DNA of 64,000 bases from Candidatus Gastranaerophilales bacterium (GCA_944323935.1 CALUUJ010000003.1:62001-126000), one strand, 5' to 3'; shown: positions 56,347-64,000, numbered from the stretch's first letter. Program-made: numbers and translations. The notes: generated by a model not told the origin, from the sequence alone.

Positions 56347-57071
56347 AAGTAAAGTCCTCCATTAACAGAAATAACTTGTCCTGTAATATAAGCAGCCTCT
56401 TCACTCATAAGATAATTAAGCAAAGAAGCAACTTCTTCAGGTTTTCCAAAACGCTTCATCGGAATCATTTTTTTTACTTCTTCAGTTGGAATTTCACTTA
56501 TCATATCTGTTTCAATTACACCCGGAGCAATACAATTAACAGTAATTCCTCTTTTGGCTAGTTCTAAACTCAATGCCTTTGTAGCACCAATAATGCCAGC
56601 CTTAGAAGCAGAATAATTAACCTGCCCCCTATTACCACAAAGACCTGAAATAGATGACATTGTTATAATTCGCCCTTTTACTCTTTCAGAAATCATTTGC
56701 ATTACAAGCGGTTTTAATACATTATAAAATCCGCCAAGATTGGTATTTAAAACAGAGTCCCATTCATCATCTTCCATAGCCGGAAATACATTATCTTTTG
56801 CAATTCCTGCATTTAAAACAATTCCGTAATATATTCCATTCTTTTCAATATCTGAAGACAATACTTCATTACATTCTTGTCTGTTAGAAATATCAAACTG
56901 TAATATCCTGGCATTGCATCCCAATGATATAATTTCATTCTGGACTTCTTCTGCTTTTGAAATATTCTTATTACAATGAAGAACAATATCGTAACCACTT
57001 TGGGCAAGACGCAAAGCAACAGCTTTACCGATACCGCGACTTGAACCCGTCACCAAAATTTGTTTGAGCAT
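56343..57071 (-). CDS. 3-oxoacyl-ACP reductase (FabG-like ketoreductase)
   Basis: 242 residues, short-chain dehydrogenase. TGSSRGIGKAVA binds NADP(H), the catalytic Ser is in TMSSISG, with Tyr-Lys in YSASKAG. A normal FabG length. In the cluster it would be ApeQ-like, reducing each 3-oxo intermediate before dehydration. It starts 5 bp after the hot-dog dehydratase ends. Confidence 0.93.
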   Translation of the reverse strand: MLKQILVTGSSRGIGKAVALRLAQSGYDIVLHCNKNISKAEEVQNEIISLGCNARILQFDISNRQECNEVLSSDIEKNGIYYGIVLNAGIAKDNVFPAMEDDEWDSVLNTNLGGFYNVLKPLVMQMISERVKGRIITMSSISGLCGNRGQVNYSASKAGIIGATKALSLELAKRGITVNCIAPGVIETDMISEIPTEEVKKMIPMKRFGKPEEVASLLNYLMSEEAAYITGQVISVNGGLYL

Positions 57072-57076
57072 TGATT

Positions 57077-57526
57077 TTACAATCCGTTTTTTAAATACTC
57101 TTCTGCGTTATCAGGCTGAAATGCATTTATTACAGCACTGGCACACTCTCCATCTATATTATAAATTAAACATTCAAACGAAACAAGTTCATTATCACAG
57201 AATATTTCATTGACTTTTACATTATATTTTTGACCATTTTCAAACTTTTCTATCTTATTTTTGTACAGTCTGGTACCAAGTAAGAATCCTAATTTTGGTT
57301 CTTTTATTTTTGATTTAAAAAAAGCATAACATCCTATTGTCTGTGCCATAAATTCAATACCGGCAAGATAACTTACTCCATTTATTGACTTATCAAAAAA
57401 TATTTTATCCTCATTTATTGAAAATTCTGAAATCAAATACTTTTCATCCATATTAATTTCTTTTATATCATCAATTAATATCATAGGTCTTTTATGAGGT
57501 AATATTTTTTCTAAATCGTAAGTCAT
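57077..57526 (-). CDS. hot-dog 3-hydroxyacyl-ACP dehydratase (ApeP-like)
   Basis: About 149 residues. YDLEKILPHKRPMILIDDI is the FabZ/FabA-type opening with LPHKRPM, and GVSYLAGIEFMAQTIGCYA carries the acidic residue on the central helix. A longer frame runs into the ketosynthase gene; this ATG follows the ketosynthase stop by 2 bp and has GGGAAAA about 6 bp upstream. With the ligase-fused domain it gives the cluster two dehydratase candidates, as in E. coli (ApeI and ApeP). Confidence 0.85.
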   Translation of the reverse strand: MTYDLEKILPHKRPMILIDDIKEINMDEKYLISEFSINEDKIFFDKSINGVSYLAGIEFMAQTIGCYAFFKSKIKEPKLGFLLGTRLYKNKIEKFENGQKYNVKVNEIFCDNELVSFECLIYNIDGECASAVINAFQPDNAEEYLKNGL

Positions 57527-57528
57527 AT

Positions 57529-58602
57529 TTATTTTCCCAAAATCAAAACAGCATTTGTTCCGCCAAAACCAAAAGCATTGCACATACATACATTTATTTT
57601 ATCAGATTTATTTTTGTTTTTTTCCACCAATTTTATTTTAGGTAAATTATCATCATACTCACCATCATACACATGAGGCGGAATAATTCCTGTTTCCAAA
57701 ACTTTTATACAAATTGCAGTTTCTATACTTGCAGATGCACCCAAACAATGACCCGTTAATGGCTTTGTAGCCCCGGCATATACTTTATCCGAAAATATTT
57801 CATATATGGCTCGAGCTTCCATCAAGTCATTTGCGATTGTTCCTGTTGCATGCATATTAATATAATCTATATCCTCAGGTTTTAAATTTGCATCTTCCAG
57901 TGACATTTTTATTGCATTAATTGCTTGTTCAGCCTTTGGATCAGGAGTTGCTGCATTATATGCATCTGATGTTTCACCTATACCTAATAATTTTATACCT
58001 TCGGTATTTTTTTCTAAGATAAATAAAGCCCCGCCTTCTCCAATATTCATACCCAACCTGTTTTTTGAAAAAGGATTTGTTAAACTGTCAGTTAAGACTT
58101 CTAAAGCAGAAAAACCCGCAATCGGTAATTTTGCAATTGCGTCAACTCCGCCAACAATTACGCAATCACATATATCATTTTCTAATAATTTTCTTGCGGT
58201 AGAAAATGCTTTTAAACCTGAAGAACAAGCCGTTGAAATTCCAGAAAAATAATTATCTAGACCAATTAAATCATTCAAAAATTCCGCAGGATTTGACATT
58301 TTTAAATATTCAGGATTTGAATTTTCCTCATATTCATCAATACCTGAATTTGTTGTTGCAATTACAACGGCAATTCGTTTCTTTCCATACTTTTTTATTA
58401 CTGAATCTATTTCATTTTTAATTTGCTTATATAAATGTAATAAAAATCTATTACATCTTAAATTGTATTTTTCTTCTTTTATTTCAGGTAAATCTATAGT
58501 TATGCGATGAGGCAATAGCTTACCGTTACAAGCATTAATAAATACCTCATCTATATTTTCACCCAAATTACATATCACAGCAGCTTTTGTTATACTTATC
58601 AT
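57529..58602 (-). CDS. second beta-ketoacyl synthase (ApeR-like)
   Basis: 357 residues, shorter than FabF. Condensing residues are intact: Cys126 in STACSSGL, His251 in NMHATGT and His285 in LTGHCLG, with Lys280. The short N-terminal part and MHATGT (instead of AHGTGT) match the divergent KS of aryl polyene clusters, which may prime the chain. First gene of the long left-pointing operon; only 41 bp separate it from the divergent KS-like gene. Confidence 0.87.
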   Translation of the reverse strand: MISITKAAVICNLGENIDEVFINACNGKLLPHRITIDLPEIKEEKYNLRCNRFLLHLYKQIKNEIDSVIKKYGKKRIAVVIATTNSGIDEYEENSNPEYLKMSNPAEFLNDLIGLDNYFSGISTACSSGLKAFSTARKLLENDICDCVIVGGVDAIAKLPIAGFSALEVLTDSLTNPFSKNRLGMNIGEGGALFILEKNTEGIKLLGIGETSDAYNAATPDPKAEQAINAIKMSLEDANLKPEDIDYINMHATGTIANDLMEARAIYEIFSDKVYAGATKPLTGHCLGASASIETAICIKVLETGIIPPHVYDGEYDDNLPKIKLVEKNKNKSDKINVCMCNAFGFGGTNAVLILGK

Positions 58603-58604
58603 TT

Positions 58605-58633
58605 TTGCATTTCGTAAACTGTTATACTAATAT
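58605..58633 (+). promoter_or_regulatory. promoter of the right-pointing cluster arm
   Basis: TTGCAT (58605-58610), 17-bp spacer, TAATAT (58628-58633). Start point near 58640 leaves a leader of only about 4 nt before the ATG at 58644, so the mRNA would be nearly leaderless. Confidence 0.4.
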
Positions 58634-58643
58634 TAATATTATC

Positions 58644-59252
58644 ATGAATTCTTTTAAGTTTTATATTAATAAATACTCCTTTATAAAAGATGAAATGCCT
58701 GATACATCTTTTATACCTATGTTAATGCGCAGGAAACTGGATAATTTTGGTAAAGCAGGGCTTTATACATTATATAATGTATATGATAGAGATAAGAACT
58801 ATAAGCTTCTTTTTGCTTCTTGTTATGGAGATATAGAAAGAGTGATTAAACTTATAAACCAAAGAAAAGAAGAAGGGGAAATTTCACCTACAGGGTTTAG
58901 TTTTTCTGTGCATAACGCAACAATAGGTCTTTTTTCTTTATTAAATTCAATAAAATCATCATATAACTCAATTTCAGCAGGTGAAGACACCATTGAAAAT
59001 GCCTTGTTAGAAGCAATTATAGACAGTAAAAAGCAACCTGTTATTTTTTGTTATACAGAAAATAATAAAACTCTTGAGAGTATCGCTATATCTATTTCTC
59101 AAAATCGCAAAAATGAACAATCAATTGAAGTTACAATAAACATTACAAACAATGATGAAATAAACCCTATCTCTTTTAATAATTTAGTAAAATTCTTAAA
59201 AGGAGAAACAAAAACATTACCAAGCAAATTATATACACTAATAAGAGGCTGA
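58644..59252 (+). CDS. beta-ketoacyl-synthase-like protein, probable chain-length factor
   Basis: About 203 residues. SPTGFSFSVHNATIGLFSLL, ISAGEDTIENALLEAI and PVIFCYTE follow the short ketoacyl-synthase-like family (pfam Ketoacyl-synt_2), in which the active Cys is absent. The E. coli homologue ApeC pairs with ketosynthase ApeO as a chain-length factor. The start is 19 codons inside the longest frame because the upstream codons overlap the opposite gene's start. It is followed 1 bp later by an acyltransferase. Confidence 0.75.
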   Translation: MNSFKFYINKYSFIKDEMPDTSFIPMLMRRKLDNFGKAGLYTLYNVYDRDKNYKLLFASCYGDIERVIKLINQRKEEGEISPTGFSFSVHNATIGLFSLLNSIKSSYNSISAGEDTIENALLEAIIDSKKQPVIFCYTENNKTLESIAISISQNRKNEQSIEVTINITNNDEINPISFNNLVKFLKGETKTLPSKLYTLIRG

Positions 59253-59253
59253 T

Positions 59254-59988
59254 ATGAAAATTATCCGAAGTATTTTGGTACTAATAGAAATGCTTATATT
59301 TGCAATTGGTGCGGTAGTTATAGGATTAATAATAATCCCATTAAGCAATTTATTTTATAAAGATTTTGAAAAAAGAAAATTTTGTGCTGATATTGTACAT
59401 AAATCGTGGAAGATTTTTACTACATTAATACAAAAACTCGGAACAATTAATGTTGAAATCTTTGGCGATTTTAACAATATTAAAGGTAAAGTAATAGTTT
59501 CATCACATCCGAGTTTAATTGATATTGTACTTTTAATAGGACTAATTCCAAACAGTTTATGTTTAGCAAAAAAAGAGCTTCTAAAAAATCCGATAATGCA
59601 TAATATTGTGAAATCATTATATATACTTAATGATGTTAATTATGATGAGTTTCAAGTTGAAACTAAAACAGCTTTGGAACAAGGTTTTAATATTATTATT
59701 TTCCCAACAGGAACAAGAACGCTGCCGAATGAGGAAATAAAAATCCACAAAGGTTCAGCACAAATAGCAATCAATACAAAGACAGATATAATTCCCATTA
59801 CAATTGAATTTGATTATCCTTTTTTAATAAAGAATCATTTTCCGCTTGATGCAGGGACAAAAAAAATCAATTATAAAATAACTAAAAAAGATGAAATAAA
59901 AATAAATGACTATAAAACACCTGAAATAACTGATATAAAGTTAAGAAAAATTCTTTCAGAAAAAATAAAAAAAGAAATTACATACTAA
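59254..59988 (+). CDS. PlsC-like acyltransferase (ApeD-like)
   Basis: 244 residues. An N-terminal membrane helix (SILVLIEMLIFAIGAVVIGLI), then the acyltransferase block SSHPSLIDIV (H-x4-D) and FPTGTRT (the FPEGTR variant). It probably transfers the finished polyene or a fatty acyl chain to a glycerol-type lipid, the second lipid acyltransferase of the cluster. 1 bp after the KS-like gene. Confidence 0.85.
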   Translation: MKIIRSILVLIEMLIFAIGAVVIGLIIIPLSNLFYKDFEKRKFCADIVHKSWKIFTTLIQKLGTINVEIFGDFNNIKGKVIVSSHPSLIDIVLLIGLIPNSLCLAKKELLKNPIMHNIVKSLYILNDVNYDEFQVETKTALEQGFNIIIFPTGTRTLPNEEIKIHKGSAQIAINTKTDIIPITIEFDYPFLIKNHFPLDAGTKKINYKITKKDEIKINDYKTPEITDIKLRKILSEKIKKEITY

Positions 59989-60016
59989 TTATGCAAATTA
60001 ACAATAAAAATAAAAT

Positions 60017-60727
60017 TTATGTTTCTTTCACACAAACAATAATCATATGCTGACCGTTATATCCCTCTTTAGGAATTCTATCCTTTGTTGGTAAGTACTT
60101 AAACTTTTTCCCATTATTATCTAAAACAAACAAATTTTGCGCATATACATTTTTTATTGTAAATTTATTTTCAAGTAATATCTTTTTTATACTTGAATAC
60201 GTGTACTGTCTATAATGGAATTCATTGTAATGTTTATCAAGAGGAAGCTCATCTTCATTTGGAGTAGAGAGAATTAACAATCCCGAACTTTTCAGTGAAT
60301 AATATATTTGTTTTAAAAATTTATCATCATTTTCTATATGTTCAATAGATTCAAAAGAAACAATATAGTCAAACTTATTCTTTTCAAGGTTAAATGGAAA
60401 AATTTTATTCATATATACAACATTTTGCCTTTTGTAGTATCTATTGGCAATTTTTATGGCCATCTTGGAGCCATCTATTCCAACAAGATTAGTATTATTC
60501 AAAAATTTTGCAAGAAAAAAAGTACCATAACCATTAGCACAAAATAAATCAAGACCAATAGTATTTTTCCCTTGGAAATAACGTTCTATAATTTCTTTTG
60601 CAAAATTATATCTAAAAATATGCTCCTTCTTCACTTCTAAAAGAGAGGTTGCAGTTTCTCTTTCTCCAGAATAATAATCGGAAATTAGCCTTTTCTTAAA
60701 AAAGTTAAACAAATACCCCCCTTTCAT
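60017..60727 (-). CDS. class I SAM-dependent methyltransferase
   Basis: 236 residues. Motif I is GLDLFCANGYGTFFLAKFL, followed by VGIDGSKMAI, YIVSFESIEHI and LLILSTPNEDE, all standard for Methyltransf_11/25-like enzymes of small molecules, lipids or glycans. Its start overlaps the radical SAM gene by 4 bp (ATGA), so the two are translated together. Last gene of the peptide/ATP-grasp/radical SAM/methyltransferase unit. Confidence 0.85.
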   Translation of the reverse strand: MKGGYLFNFFKKRLISDYYSGERETATSLLEVKKEHIFRYNFAKEIIERYFQGKNTIGLDLFCANGYGTFFLAKFLNNTNLVGIDGSKMAIKIANRYYKRQNVVYMNKIFPFNLEKNKFDYIVSFESIEHIENDDKFLKQIYYSLKSSGLLILSTPNEDELPLDKHYNEFHYRQYTYSSIKKILLENKFTIKNVYAQNLFVLDNNGKKFKYLPTKDRIPKEGYNGQHMIIVCVKET

Positions 60728-61647
60728 ACTTGTTCAGCTGGAAAGATAATATATCTTGTTGCTTCAGGTCCTGCACAATGACCACATATTTTATATCGAC
60801 TATTACTATAAAAAGAGATAATATCCTCCTTACTAATAGGATTATTCAAATCCAATCTATCTTCAGAATCAAAATTAATTATACCATTTGATTGTGCTGC
60901 AGCCGCTTTTGGACAAACATGCAGAAAACCATCAACAACAGATACAGAAGGTACCCCACATTTGCAAAATAACATAGAATTTTCATCAGCAGTTCTGCCA
61001 TATGAAATTATAGGATCTTGCTTTACCCAATAAGTTTTTTCATTATATATGTATTTTATTTTGTTTTTGTTAAGAAGTTCCTTTATTTTATTATTTTTCA
61101 GTAAAGGTAAAACTTTCTCATTTGAAGAATAATTAGATAGAAAAATACAAACTTTCTTCCTGTAACGTTTCAATATTTCAATATCTTCAGGTCTAAAAAT
61201 CAATGTCCCATTGATAAAAATATATACATTTTCAACTTTCTTTTGTGATAAAGAGTACTGTAATATTTTATTAAAATCAGGATTTAATAAAGGTTCTCCA
61301 CCAACAATTATTAACGAATTAAGTTTATATATATTTTTCAAAAGATTATCTAACTGGACTTTAAAATTTTCAAAAGAAAGATGCTTTCTATTTTTATCCT
61401 CCAATTGAGAAATATAATTAGAACAATACTTGCAGTTCAACGTACAATAAGTCGTAATTAGAAATTCAACTTGTGGTATATAAATTCTTTTAAATATCAC
61501 ATAGTTTATCAATATAAAAATAATTTCTAAATAATAAACAGGTAAAAATGGTTGTTTCCTTTTGAAATTATACAAACCCAAATGTTTAATTTTTAGATAT
61601 CTTTTTAGATTTCTCTTTATAAATATACTCTCATTATATTTGCTCAT
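60724..61647 (-). CDS. radical SAM protein with C-terminal auxiliary cysteines
   Basis: 307 residues. The cluster motif CTLNCKYC (C68, C72, C75) and the SAM strand IIVGGEPLLNPDF are clear. The C-terminal part has CKCG, VVDGFLHVCPKAAAA and ICGHCAGP, a SPASM-like arrangement that could hold an auxiliary cluster. A hydrophobic stretch (VYYLEIIFILINYVIF) lies before the barrel. It belongs to the group that also includes the broken gene at 30150, judged by the GGEPLL/hPDF-type motif. In an operon with an ATP-grasp gene and a 48-codon gene. Confidence 0.85.
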   Translation of the reverse strand: MSKYNESIFIKRNLKRYLKIKHLGLYNFKRKQPFLPVYYLEIIFILINYVIFKRIYIPQVEFLITTYCTLNCKYCSNYISQLEDKNRKHLSFENFKVQLDNLLKNIYKLNSLIIVGGEPLLNPDFNKILQYSLSQKKVENVYIFINGTLIFRPEDIEILKRYRKKVCIFLSNYSSNEKVLPLLKNNKIKELLNKNKIKYIYNEKTYWVKQDPIISYGRTADENSMLFCKCGVPSVSVVDGFLHVCPKAAAAQSNGIINFDSEDRLDLNNPISKEDIISFYSNSRYKICGHCAGPEATRYIIFPAEQV

Positions 61648-61659
61648 AAAACCTCAAAA

Positions 61660-62595
61660 CTAATACTTAAAATATTTTGATAAATATTTATCAAAATCAG
61701 GATCAGGCATATCAGCATAGCCTGAAAATGGAGTAAAAGTTAGTTCATTAAAATAAAAATGACTGCCGGTATGTAGAAAATCCACTCTAACAAGGTTAAA
61801 ACCTGAAGACAACTTCTTTGCCAAGTCATACATTTCATCATAATACTTAGGCAATTCTGCATTTCGTTTCAATCTCATTGAACTTGGTATATTAAAACTA
61901 TAAGGTAAAACATTTCCATCTGAATCAAATAACGTGCTAATATGCTTTTCATCCTTATATATTTCTCGAACATTCACAACCCTTGGTTCTCCACCAAAAC
62001 AGAAAAATTCGACATCAGCAGGTAACATAAAATTTGGCGAATCATGCTGTATATATTCTTCTGCAAAAATCTTTGGTTTTATATCACGATATTGGAGCTC
62101 CAAACCATTCGCATATGCATAATTTATACGTAACCAAGAATTGAAATTTTTTTTTAAAGATAAATAATTATTCTGAAAATATTCTCTATTTTCAATTAAT
62201 ACCTGCCATTTACATCCATGGTTTGTTTTTAAAAAGAAGGGAATTGGTATATCTTCAATATTTATTTCATCAAAAGAATTATATACAGCATAAATTTTCT
62301 TGAAATATTTATTTCCGATAATATTTTCTATATAATTCCGAACTTCTAATTTATCAGTCAATTGTGTTTTCAAACTCAATGGAACTGAATCAAATAACTT
62401 CATATGATTAATATAATCATTAAAAGTCTGCGGAAAAAAAAGATTCAACTTTTTACCTTTATTCTTATTATACAAAAGCCTCAATGCTTTTGGATAAAAG
62501 ATAACAGGTAAACTCTTCAAAAACAAATAATCAATATTTTCCGGAAATTTTTTAAATATACTAAAAAAATCAAGAAATAAAAACAGAAACTTCAT
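61660..62595 (-). CDS. TupA-like ATP-grasp protein
   Basis: About 311 residues. Typical TupA-like features: an N-terminal FPQTFNDYINHMKLFD, DKLEVRNYIENIIG, FFLKTNHGCKWQVLI, EEYIQ and the late NLVRVDFLHTGSHFYFNELTFTPFSGY that ends the ATP site. TupA-family proteins are ATP-grasp ligases of surface polymers (teichuronopeptide in Bacillus). TTG 36 bp upstream is an alternative start that would overlap the peptide gene; the ATG here has no Shine-Dalgarno and may rely on coupling. Confidence 0.8.
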   Translation of the reverse strand: MKFLFLFLDFFSIFKKFPENIDYLFLKSLPVIFYPKALRLLYNKNKGKKLNLFFPQTFNDYINHMKLFDSVPLSLKTQLTDKLEVRNYIENIIGNKYFKKIYAVYNSFDEINIEDIPIPFFLKTNHGCKWQVLIENREYFQNNYLSLKKNFNSWLRINYAYANGLELQYRDIKPKIFAEEYIQHDSPNFMLPADVEFFCFGGEPRVVNVREIYKDEKHISTLFDSDGNVLPYSFNIPSSMRLKRNAELPKYYDEMYDLAKKLSSGFNLVRVDFLHTGSHFYFNELTFTPFSGYADMPDPDFDKYLSKYFKY

Positions 62596-62605
62596 AAAGA
62601 ATGGT

Positions 62606-62752
62606 TTATTTAAAACCACCCCAAAATGCAATCAAAGTATCATCAAAAGAATTTTCATCAAGCATAGCAACTTCATCAACGTTGACATTTTCATTTGTTG
62701 CTGATGCATCATCTTGTTTAGCTAGTGATTTAAACAGATCAAAGAAACCCAT
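62606..62752 (-). CDS. 48-residue peptide, possible precursor for modification
   Basis: A short frame with AGGAG 11 bp before its ATG and a promoter upstream (TTGTCC-17-TATATT). The product starts MGFFDLFKSLAKQ, continues as an acidic, Asn/Asp/Val-rich middle, and ends in FDDTLIAFWGGFK. There is no signal peptide or obvious domain. The layout of an acidic leader-like part and a short aromatic, Gly-rich C-terminus next to ATP-grasp, radical SAM and methyltransferase genes fits a RiPP precursor. A small protein accessory to glycan synthesis is the alternative. No homologue is known to me. Confidence 0.6.
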   Translation of the reverse strand: MGFFDLFKSLAKQDDASATNENVNVDEVAMLDENSFDDTLIAFWGGFK

Positions 62753-62777
62753 ATTTAAAACGTCTCCTGTATTGTAT

Positions 62778-62806
62778 AATATAATTATAAATAGTTCAGA
62801 GGACAA
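62778..62806 (-). promoter_or_regulatory. promoter of the 48-residue peptide gene
   Basis: On the minus strand TTGTCC, 17-bp spacer, TATATT, then a leader of about 20 bp holding AGGAG. The same intergenic stretch must also drive the glycosyltransferase in the other direction; TATAAT at 62775 points that way. Confidence 0.45.
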
Positions 62807-62813
62807 AGTCAAT

Positions 62814-63854
62814 ATGATATTATCAATTGTAATACCAATTTTTAACAATGAAAAATATTTAAAAACTTTACTTGAATCCATAATAAACCAAACATATAAG
62901 GACCTTGAAATAATATGTGTAGATGATGGTTCGACAGATAAAACAAATATAATCTTAAAAGAATATCAAAATAAAGATAAAAGAATAAAGGTACTATTTC
63001 AAAACCATAAAGGTCCAGCAAGTGCTAGAAATTACGGTTTGGAAAATTCAACTGGAGAATACATTTCATTCATAGATTCTGATGACATAGTAAGCTTAAA
63101 TTTATATACACAAATAACAGATATTATTTCAAAACAAAAATTTGATATTGTTATTTTCAATGCTGGTTTCTACGATAACAAAAAAAGAAGAACAACTAAA
63201 AGACTTTTTTTTACTACAAAAACCTTAAAAGAATATGAAAATGAATATTCTTGTTTGACCTATAAAAATTTTAAGTATTTATTTTTTGAACAAGAATCAA
63301 TTGTTAATAAAGTTTTTAAAAGAAGCTTTCTAAATGAAAATAACATAAAATTTGAAGAAAATAGTAACTTCGAAGATAGACTTTTTAACTTTAATTCAAT
63401 GTTAAAAGCAAAATCCATTTCTGTTTTAAACAGAAGACTATACTTATACAGGTATGGACATAATAATACAATGAATTCTAAAATATTTGCCCCAAATTCC
63501 AAAATAATTTTTGAAGTTTTCTTAAATACTGATAATATGGAAAAAATAATTTTGTCCGAATATCCGGAATTAAAAGAACATTTTTTAGATAGTACAATTC
63601 AAAAATACACATATTATTTTATGCACTCTCCCAAAAAAATTCAAAAAGAGTTTTATCAAAAAATGAGAAAAAAAGTTATAAAAATGACTAACTCGGAGTT
63701 TAAAGATATAAATAAATCTAACTTAGTTTTAAAAAAAGATTTAAAATTAATTGAAAGAAATAGAAACCACTTTATATTCTACATATATAAATTAATAGAA
63801 AACAAAGTAATAAATATAAAACTATTCTGTAAACATTTTACTTTTAAAAGGTAA
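62814..63854 (+). CDS. family 2 glycosyltransferase
   Basis: About 346 residues. SIVIPIFNNEKYLKTLLESI, CVDDGSTDKT and FIDSDDIVS (DxD-type metal site) are the GT2 GT-A core; ARNYGLENSTG is the usual following motif. The C-terminal region is helical without membrane segments. It transfers a sugar from a nucleotide donor during glycan assembly; acceptor unknown. The ATG is chosen because AGAGGA precedes it and the upstream codons lie opposite the 48-residue peptide gene. Divergent from that gene. Confidence 0.9.
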   Translation: MILSIVIPIFNNEKYLKTLLESIINQTYKDLEIICVDDGSTDKTNIILKEYQNKDKRIKVLFQNHKGPASARNYGLENSTGEYISFIDSDDIVSLNLYTQITDIISKQKFDIVIFNAGFYDNKKRRTTKRLFFTTKTLKEYENEYSCLTYKNFKYLFFEQESIVNKVFKRSFLNENNIKFEENSNFEDRLFNFNSMLKAKSISVLNRRLYLYRYGHNNTMNSKIFAPNSKIIFEVFLNTDNMEKIILSEYPELKEHFLDSTIQKYTYYFMHSPKKIQKEFYQKMRKKVIKMTNSEFKDINKSNLVLKKDLKLIERNRNHFIFYIYKLIENKVINIKLFCKHFTFKR

Positions 63855-64000
63855 AACATTTAATATATGGGCATAAACACCGCTACCATCAAAAATATAT
63901 GTACCTAGTAAATATAACAATGAAAGTGGATTTATATTTCGACCTGCGATTTTGTAATTTATATAACCTAATTTTATCAGCTTATCAATATAATCATTAG
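63822..64000 (-). CDS. 3' end of a gene cut by the window edge, unknown product
   Basis: A minus-strand frame is open from the right window edge to a TAG at 63822, giving 58 residues of C-terminus including LSLLYLLGTYIFDGSGVY. It overlaps the 3' end of the convergent glycosyltransferase by 33 bp. The sense strand reads as a plausible protein rather than noise, but only the tail is visible. It may be another glycan-locus gene; low certainty. Confidence 0.45.
   Translation of the reverse strand, partial: NDYIDKLIKLGYINYKIAGRNINPLSLLYLLGTYIFDGSGVYAHILNVLPFKSKMFTE

Noticed and set aside
55065-58602. Primary fatty-acid synthesis operon
   Set aside because: No fabD, fabH or fabI; instead MMPL, LolA-like, thioesterase and ligase genes surround the KS/KR/DH set, as in aryl polyene clusters.
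62601-62813. 71-codon upstream extension of the glycosyltransferase
   Set aside because: The extension is antisense to the 48-residue peptide gene, while a ribosome site and the GT2 core start sit at 62814.
1-64000. tRNA, rRNA, insertion sequences and CRISPR arrays
   Set aside because: I looked for tRNA-like T-arm sequences, transposase motifs, terminal repeats and regularly spaced repeats and saw none I could support; a tRNA scan would settle the first.

Overview
The window is AT-rich (low-GC) bacterial chromosome with an outer membrane: kdsA (KDO synthesis), an AsmA-like protein, LolA-like and LpxL-like genes are all present. The strongest taxonomic clue is the ATP synthase operon, ordered a-c-b'-b-delta-alpha-gamma with a separate b' gene and no beta or epsilon downstream. 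That is the split cyanobacterial layout. With a cyanobacterial PBP-A-like serine hydrolase, [FeFe]-hydrogenase maturases, prepilin-like proteins and no photosynthesis genes, it points to a non-photosynthetic, fermentative cyanobacterial relative (Vampirovibrionia/Melainabacteria, probably Gastranaerophilales). This placement is inference; no rRNA or tRNA is present.

Layout. 1-2.9 kb: B12-type radical SAM gene cut by the window edge, a coiled-coil protein, kdsA. 2.9-6.9 kb: asd-dapA-prepilin on the minus strand, a candidate small RNA and a 2-hydroxyacid dehydrogenase. 6.9-13.4 kb: one compact minus-strand run, grpE-dnaJ-beta-propeller-O-methyltransferase-nadK-recN. 13.6-20.2 kb: an acetyltransferase-like gene, two radical SAM genes with a PleD-like diguanylate cyclase, the PBP-A-like protein and a dicarboxylate/amino-acid symporter. 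20.2-28.5 kb: atp operon ending in a long AsmA-like gene. 28.7-33.8 kb: hydE, a beheaded radical SAM pseudogene, uvrA. 33.9-36.4 kb: rpsA and ispH, the latter apparently starting at CTG. 36.5-42.7 kb: a putative zincin with TTAS repeats, a PAS histidine kinase, and a MarR regulator linked by repeated operator-like sites to a membrane protein/patatin pair. 42.8-46.6 kb: hydG, an ACT/UPF0210 pair, a TPR protein.

47.1-60.0 kb is an aryl-polyene-type biosynthetic cluster: two ketosynthases, a third KS-like chain-length-factor candidate, ketoreductase, dehydratase, a ligase fused to a second hot-dog domain, two acyl carrier proteins, thioesterase, phosphopantetheinyl transferase, methyltransferase, two lipid-type acyltransferases, a LolA-like carrier and an MMPL exporter. 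Together these could build an aryl (or other starter) polyene on carrier protein, load it on a lipid and move it to the outer membrane. No aromatic starter-unit gene is visible.

60.0-62.8 kb holds a 48-codon peptide gene followed by TupA-like ATP-grasp, radical SAM and methyltransferase genes. It is divergent from a family-2 glycosyltransferase. This is either a surface-glycan locus or an undescribed peptide-modification (RiPP-like) system, and is the most novel candidate here.

Several start codons were moved downstream of the longest reading frame because a Shine-Dalgarno sequence and family alignment support the inner start. All assignments come from reading motifs by eye; no searches were run.
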